From: Acetobacteraceae bacterium
GTDB lineage: Bacteria > Pseudomonadota > Alphaproteobacteria > Acetobacterales > Acetobacteraceae
Reading direction: 5' to 3'
DNA length: 12,465 nucleotides
Assembly (NCBI GenBank): GCA_003133265.1
Contig: PKWQ01000128.1
Span: forward strand, 1-12,465
Of the stretch, positions 6,135 to 12,465 are shown in pieces; position 1 is the first letter of the stretch; every line of letters starts with the position of its first letter. The translations under genes were made by a program, and so were the position numbers. Under the pieces are notes generated by a model. That model worked only from the letters and a program-made list of their open reading frames with translations, made no database searches and was not told the origin of the DNA.

Positions 6135-6608
6135 TCAGATGAACTTCACGCCGAGGATCTCGTAGGTGCGATCCCCGCCCGGCGCCGGCACCGAAATGGT
6201 CTCGCCGGTCTTCTTGCCGATCAGCGCCTTGGCGAGCGGCGAGGAAATCGACAGCCGCGCCAGCTTGATGTCGGCCTCATACACGCCGACGATCTGGTAG
6301 GAGGCTTCCTTCTCCGTCTCCTCGTCCAGCAGCCAGACATGCGCGCCGAACTTCACGTGCTCGCCGGTCAGCGCCGACGGGTCGATCACTTCGGCGGCGG
6401 AGACGATCTCCTCCAGTTCCTGGATGCGGCCCTCGATGAAGGACTGGCGTTCCCGCGCGGCGTGGTACTCGGCGTTCTCGCTGAGATCGCCGTGGCTGCG
6501 GGCTTCCGCGATCGCACGGATCACGGCCGGGCGTTCCACGGATTTCAGGTTGCGGAGCTCTTCCTCCAACCGCTGTAGGCCGGGGGCGGTCATGGGGAAT
6601 TTCTGCAC
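6135..6608 (-). CDS. greA: Transcription elongation factor GreA
   Basis: This is a 157-residue GreA. It binds the RNA polymerase secondary channel and stimulates cleavage of backtracked RNA. The N-terminal coiled coil (about 1-75) carries the tip motif HGDLSENAEYHAARERQ with the acidic Asp and Glu needed for cleavage. The C-terminal FKBP-like domain (about 80-157) contains SPLAKALIGKKTGE and ends in YEILGVKFI. The start is GTG at 6608-6606, giving VQKFPMT, which aligns with the MQxxPMT opening of known GreA proteins. AGGA (complement of 6616-6619) lies 7 nt upstream. An internal ATG five codons later is a less likely start. It lies 134 nt downstream of carB on the same strand, a neighbourhood common in Alphaproteobacteria. 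The lyase gene follows after 4 nt. Confidence 0.96.
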   Translation of the reverse strand: MQKFPMTAPGLQRLEEELRNLKSVERPAVIRAIAEARSHGDLSENAEYHAARERQSFIEGRIQELEEIVSAAEVIDPSALTGEHVKFGAHVWLLDEETEKEASYQIVGVYEADIKLARLSISSPLAKALIGKKTGETISVPAPGGDRTYEILGVKFI

Positions 6609-6688
6609 GGCACGGTCCTATGGTGATGGTCGGAAGCGACAGGCAGTCAGGCGTGGCGGCTGAAACACAACCGCCGCGTCTGGAGTGC

Positions 6689-6719
6689 GGGACCGCGACG
6701 CCACCTGGCGTCCGGACCC
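6689..6719 (-). terminator. Strong intergenic hairpin between carB and greA
   Basis: The perfect inner arms GACGCC (6697-6702) and GGCGTC (6707-6712) surround a 4-nt loop. The outer arms, GGGACCG (6689-6695) and CGGACCC (6713-6719), pair except for one A/A (U-U in the RNA) mismatch and one bulged C. In the carB-to-greA transcript this gives roughly a 12-bp GC-rich stem. No U-tract follows, so it may be a Rho-assisted terminator, an attenuator or an RNA-processing/stability element that separates carB from greA expression. The rest of the 134-nt gap has a second weaker GGCGG/CCGCC pairing and no clear greA promoter. Confidence 0.5.
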
Positions 6720-6742
6720 GTCTCAGCCGCGACGGGGGGGAT

Positions 6743-9985
<3,243 letters not shown>

Positions 9986-9987
9986 CT

Positions 9988-10269
9988 TCAGGCTCCGGAT
10001 GGTTGGCTCAGGGCGCGGGCGGCGACGACGCCCGCTGGGGTCAGTTCAAGGCGCCAGTGGCATTGCAGCGCGCCCTCGGGGATGCGGACCGGCTCGCGGA
10101 TCAGGCCGTCGCGCAGACAGGCGGCGAGGGCGGCGTGGAAATCCTCGGCGGCGATCGGCTGGCCGGCCAGTTCCTGTATGCGTGCGCAGCCCGCCTCCAC
10201 GTTCGGTTCGGAGACCGTGTGGCGGAAGGCGGTCAGCAGCAGCAGCGCGACGGGGTCCGGCGCGGACAT
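9988..10269 (-). CDS. Unknown 93-residue protein encoded between carA and carB
   Basis: This small gene exactly fills the carA-carB junction. Its ATG (10269-10267) directly abuts the carA TGA, and its own TGA (9990-9988) lies 2 nt before the carB ATG, so translation is probably coupled through all three. The protein starts MSAPDPVALLLLTAFRHT, is mostly helical by eye, and ends with HWRLELTPAGVVAARAL followed by a short SQPSGA tail. The segment W-R-L-E-L-T-P-A-G resembles the wing strand and following helix of winged-helix proteins such as PadR or MarR relatives, where 'LTPxG' is common. Helices earlier in the chain could supply the rest of such a fold. I do not recognise a named family. There is no signal peptide or membrane segment (VALLLLTAF is too short and lies within an amphipathic helix). 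A role in controlling or assembling the synthase is inferred only from position. Confidence 0.75.
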   Translation of the reverse strand: MSAPDPVALLLLTAFRHTVSEPNVEAGCARIQELAGQPIAAEDFHAALAACLRDGLIREPVRIPEGALQCHWRLELTPAGVVAARALSQPSGA

Positions 10270-11658
10270 TCAGCCGTGCTTTTCGATCAGATCGACGAAC
10301 CGCTTGAACAGATAATGGCTGTCGGACGGTCCCGGGCTGGCTTCCGGGTGGTACTGCACGCTGAACGCCGGGCGGTCGGTGCAGGCCAGGCCCTCGTTGC
10401 TGCCGTCGAACAGGCTGACATGGGAGGCGCGGACATTGGCCGGCAGGGTGTCGGCGTCCACCGCGAAACCGTGGTTCTGGCTGGTGATTTCTACCCGTCC
10501 GGTGGCGAGGTCCTTCACTGGCTGGTTGGCGCCGCGATGGCCACGGTCCAGCTTGTAGGTCTTCGCACCCAGCGCCAGCGCCAGCAACTGATGGCCGAGG
10601 CAGATGCCGAACACCGGCACGCCCGAGGCCAGCACGCCCTGGATCGCCGGCACCGCGTATGCGCCGGTTGCCGCCGGGTCGCCGGGGCCGTTGGACAGGA
10701 AGACGCCGTCCGGCTTGTGGCGCAGGATGTCGTCCGCCGTGGCGGTGGCCGGCACCACGGTAACGCGGCAGCCGGCGGAGGCGAGGCAGCGCAGGATGTT
10801 GCGCTTGGCGCCGTAATCCACCGCGACCACGTGATGCTTCGGGCTGGTCTGCGTGCCGGTGCCGGTCGGCCAGACCCATTGCGTCTCGTCCCACGCATAG
10901 CTCTGGGTGCAGGAGACGGTCTTGGCCAGGTCCATGCCCGCCAGCCCCGGCCATGCCTCGGCTTCGGCGCGCAGGGCGGCGATATCGAAGCGGCCGTTGG
11001 AAGGGAAGCACAGCACGCCGCTCGGCGCGCCGCCGTCGCGGATGCGGATGGTCAGCGCGCGGGTATCCAGCCCGGCGATGCCGGTCTTGCCCTGCGCGCG
11101 GAGCCAGGCTTCCAGCGGCTGGGTGCTGCGCCAGCTCGACGGTTCGGTGATGTCCTGCTTCACCACCAGGCCGCGCGCGGCGATCGTGGCGGCCTCTAGA
11201 TCCTCGATATTGGTGCCGACATTGCCGATATGGGGGAAGGTGAAGGTGATGATCTGCCCGGCATAGGACGGATCGGTCAGGGTTTCCTGATAGCCGGTCA
11301 GTCCGGTATTGAAGCAGACCTCGCCCACCGGCGCGGTGGCGGCGGTGTGCGCGCCGAAGCCGCGGCCCCAGAACACGGCGCCGTCGGCGAGAACCAGCGC
11401 GGCGGTCGCGCCTTCGGGAACGGCGGTCTGGTCTTGCATGTGCGTGCTCGTCTGGCTGGCGGGAGTGCCAAGGGGAACGGGGCCGGAGAGATCGGCGAGC
11501 GACAGGCCGGTGGCGGCGATCAGGGTCGGCCAGTGCTTGGCGGGAATCGAACGGGACTGGCGCCATTTGCGCACCGCCTCGGTGCCTACCCCGGTCAACC
11601 GGGCGGCGGCATCCGCCCCGCCCAGCCGGTCGATGATCTCGTCGACGCTGATTGTCAT
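10270..11658 (-). CDS. carA: Carbamoyl-phosphate synthase small subunit with N-terminal helix-turn-helix domain
   Basis: From ATG 11658 this is a 462-residue protein. Residues about 1-58 form a Cro/YdaS-like helix-turn-helix: EIIDRLGGADAAARLTG, turn, then TEAVRKWRQSRSIPAKHW and a closing LIAATGLSLADL helix. A linker of about 15 residues leads to Met74 (ATG 11439), where ordinary CarA begins; from there the protein is 389 residues, the usual length. The CarA part has its N-terminal domain (about 85-220, with GEVCFNTGLTGYQETLTDPSYAGQ) and a class-I glutaminase domain (about 275-458). The nucleophile is Cys353 in GICLGHQ, with His437 and Glu439 in YHPEA. It releases ammonia from glutamine for CarB. 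The extension is in frame, has no stop and shows coding-type third-position GC. ATG 11439 has only a weak GACGAG upstream, so a shorter second product remains possible. I recall an NCBIfam name 'carph-isopro domain' that may describe this extension, but could not check it. Confidence 0.85.
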   Translation of the reverse strand: MTISVDEIIDRLGGADAAARLTGVGTEAVRKWRQSRSIPAKHWPTLIAATGLSLADLSGPVPLGTPASQTSTHMQDQTAVPEGATAALVLADGAVFWGRGFGAHTAATAPVGEVCFNTGLTGYQETLTDPSYAGQIITFTFPHIGNVGTNIEDLEAATIAARGLVVKQDITEPSSWRSTQPLEAWLRAQGKTGIAGLDTRALTIRIRDGGAPSGVLCFPSNGRFDIAALRAEAEAWPGLAGMDLAKTVSCTQSYAWDETQWVWPTGTGTQTSPKHHVVAVDYGAKRNILRCLASAGCRVTVVPATATADDILRHKPDGVFLSNGPGDPAATGAYAVPAIQGVLASGVPVFGICLGHQLLALALGAKTYKLDRGHRGANQPVKDLATGRVEITSQNHGFAVDADTLPANVRASHVSLFDGSNEGLACTDRPAFSVQYHPEASPGPSDSHYLFKRFVDLIEKHG

Positions 11659-11694
11659 GGGCGGATATGTATGGGAAGAAAATTCCCAGATCAA
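11659..11694 (-). promoter_or_regulatory. Candidate carA promoter giving a leaderless mRNA
   Basis: Read on the minus strand, TTGATC (complement of 11689-11694) and TACATA (complement of 11666-11671) are separated by exactly 17 bp. The expected start, about 7 nt past the -10, falls at 11658-11660, at or next to the ATG of the long CarA form. No Shine-Dalgarno precedes that ATG (the bases are CATATCCGCCC), which fits a leaderless transcript. The -10 is far from consensus. Confidence 0.45.
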
Positions 11695-11717
11695 GGGAAT
11701 GTCGCCGAGTCTGGGAA
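11672..11717. promoter_or_regulatory. TGGGAA half-site cluster over the carA promoter (candidate operator)
   Basis: TGGGAA-GAAAA-TTCCCA at 11672-11688 is a perfect inverted repeat that fills the whole -35/-10 spacer of the candidate carA promoter. A related AGGGAA is at 11694-11699, and TCTGGGAA at 11710-11717 pairs with TTCCCAGA at 11683-11690 as a second, wider 8-bp dyad. Repeated short half-sites of this kind are typical of Cro/CI-like operators. The obvious candidate binder is the helix-turn-helix domain fused to CarA, which would make the operon self-regulated. The dyads are seen; the binder is inferred. Confidence 0.55.
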
Positions 11718-11774
11718 ATTTTCTCCGGGCCCAGCCATTGTCGGATTGTGACACGCGGCGGGACTGGAAACTCC

Positions 11775-11790
11775 CTATATAGTAGAGGGA
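11775..11790 (+). promoter_or_regulatory. -10-like element upstream of the GatB/YqeY gene, within a short dyad
   Basis: TATATAGT (11776-11783) is the only AT-rich -10-like block before the GatB/YqeY gene. It sits inside a TCCCT/AGGGA inverted repeat, with arms at about 11773-11777 and 11786-11790. The nearest -35-like TTGTGA (11746-11751) is 24 bp upstream of it, too far for a standard promoter, so an activator or a different start may be involved. Confidence 0.3.
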
Positions 11791-11811
11791 TATTTTCTCG
11801 GAGGCACCCGG

Positions 11812-12270
11812 ATGGCATTGCGCGACCAGTTCACCGACCAGCTCAAGACCTCGATGAAGGCTGGCGACGCGCCACGGACCTCCACATTGCGCATGATTCT
11901 GGCCAGACTAAAGGACACGGACATCGCCGCGCGCCCGAAGGGCATCGACAAGGTGCCGGACGAGGAGGTGCTGAGCATGTTGCGCGGCATGGTGAAGTCG
12001 CGCCGGGAATCGGTGGATTTGTACCGCCAGGGCAACCGGCCGGAGCTGGCGGCCAAGGAAGAGGCGGAGATCGCGGTGATCGAGGCATTCCTGCCCCAGC
12101 AGATGGACGACGCCTCGACGGCGGCGGCGGTGGACGCGGCGGTGGCGGAGACCGGTGCCGCGTCGATCAAGGACATGGGCAAGGTGATGGCGGCGCTGAA
12201 GGCCAAATATGCCGCCACGCTCGACATGGCCAAGGCCGGGCCGCTGGTGAAAGCGAAGCTGGGCGGCTGA
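11812..12270 (+). CDS. GatB/YqeY domain-containing protein
   Basis: This 152-residue protein has the length and pattern of stand-alone GatB/YqeY proteins. It opens with LRDQFTDQLKTSMKAGDAPRTSTLRMILARLKD, then has SRRESVDLYRQGNRPELAAKEEAEIAVIEAFLPQQM (about 63-98) and a C-terminal GAASIKDMGKVMAALKAKYAATLDMAKAGPLVKAKL helical domain. The domain is shared with the tail of the GatB amidotransferase subunit and is thought to bind tRNA; the function of the free-standing form is not settled. ATG 11812 has GGAGG at 11800-11804, 7 nt upstream. dnaG starts 3 nt after its stop, so the two are probably one transcript, a common alphaproteobacterial arrangement (often followed by rpoD). It diverges from carA across 153 nt. 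Confidence 0.93.
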   Translation: MALRDQFTDQLKTSMKAGDAPRTSTLRMILARLKDTDIAARPKGIDKVPDEEVLSMLRGMVKSRRESVDLYRQGNRPELAAKEEAEIAVIEAFLPQQMDDASTAAAVDAAVAETGAASIKDMGKVMAALKAKYAATLDMAKAGPLVKAKLGG

Positions 12271-12273
12271 TCG

Positions 12274-12465
12274 ATGGCGCTTCCCCCCGCTTTTCTCGAC
12301 GAACTGCGCCTGCGCACCCCGCTGCCGGCGATGATCGGGCGGCGCGTGCGCCTGGCGCGCTCGGGCCGGCAATGGAAGGGCTGCTGCCCGTTCCACGGGG
12401 AGAAGACGCCGTCGTTCTACGTCTATGACGACCATTTCCACTGTTTCGGCTGCGGCGCGCACGGC
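12274..12465 (+). CDS. dnaG: DNA primase DnaG, N-terminal part (cut by window end)
   Basis: The frame from ATG 12274 runs 64 codons to the window edge. It encodes the CHC2 zinc-binding domain of bacterial primase, which makes RNA primers at the replication fork. The zinc ligands are visible as Cys38 and His41 in CPFHGEKTPSF and Cys57 and Cys60 in HCFGCGAHG. The upstream LRLRTPLPAMIGRRVRL helix region also matches the family. The TOPRIM and helicase-binding domains lie beyond the window. It starts 3 nt after the GatB/YqeY gene, with no strong ribosome site of its own, which suggests translational coupling. Confidence 0.95.
   Translation, partial: MALPPAFLDELRLRTPLPAMIGRRVRLARSGRQWKGCCPFHGEKTPSFYVYDDHFHCFGCGAHG

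Noticed and set aside
4988..6142. A 384-codon plus-strand frame opposite the threonine ammonia-lyase
   Set aside because: It is a codon-bias shadow, rich in H, G, R and D, while the minus strand shows all PLP and ACT motifs.
6734..6740. Run of seven G residues near the carB stop
   Set aside because: It lies outside the carB coding sequence by a few bases, and a short homopolymer alone is expected at this GC content. It could be a slippage or sequencing-error spot but affects no reading frame.
11659..11754. Further N-terminal extension of CarA to 11754
   Set aside because: These 32 codons cover the candidate promoter and operator dyads, are less GC-biased at third positions, and have no domain similarity. 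The helix-turn-helix starts at ATG 11658.
11746..11781. TTGTGA ... TATATA as a standard promoter for the GatB/YqeY gene
   Set aside because: The spacing is 24 bp, well outside the usual 16-19 bp, so it was not called as a complete promoter.

Overview
The window is GC-rich with strong G/C preference at third codon positions. It carries gene neighbourhoods typical of Alphaproteobacteria: carA-carB-greA on one strand, with a GatB/YqeY-family gene followed by dnaG diverging from carA. I would guess a Rhodospirillales/Acetobacteraceae-like organism, but the family level is inference. No tRNA, rRNA, insertion sequence, CRISPR array or integrase is visible.

Left part (1-4930) is accessory metabolism. 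It holds the last 30 codons of an ABC-transporter ATPase (SsuB/TauB/NrtD type) and, on the minus strand, a flavin monooxygenase of the acyl-CoA dehydrogenase fold. Diverging from that is a plus-strand run of a 31-codon mini-ORF, an alpha/beta hydrolase overlapping it, and an HSL-type esterase. A TetR regulator (minus) then faces away from a short-chain dehydrogenase (plus). This looks like an uptake and oxidative or hydrolytic degradation module, possibly organosulfur or aromatic; the substrate cannot be read from the sequence.

Right part (4934-12465) is housekeeping. On the minus strand, in transcription order, it runs carA, a 93-codon unknown gene, carB, greA, and an ACT-domain threonine ammonia-lyase. 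Junctions are very tight (0, 2 and 4 nt) except for a 134-nt carB-greA gap that contains a strong hairpin. On the plus strand are a GatB/YqeY gene and the N-terminus of DnaG primase, cut by the window end.

The most notable feature is carA. The reading frame runs 73 codons upstream of the normal CarA start and encodes a Cro/YdaS-like helix-turn-helix domain, so the glutaminase subunit of carbamoyl-phosphate synthase appears fused to a DNA-binding domain. Upstream is a candidate promoter (TTGATC, 17 bp, TACATA) whose whole spacer is the perfect inverted repeat TGGGAA-N5-TTCCCA, with another TGGGAA half-site and a related AGGGAA copy further upstream. The predicted transcription start falls at or next to the ATG, and no Shine-Dalgarno is present, suggesting a leaderless mRNA. 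Together with the small wing-like protein encoded between carA and carB, this suggests that the enzyme regulates its own operon. That model is inference.
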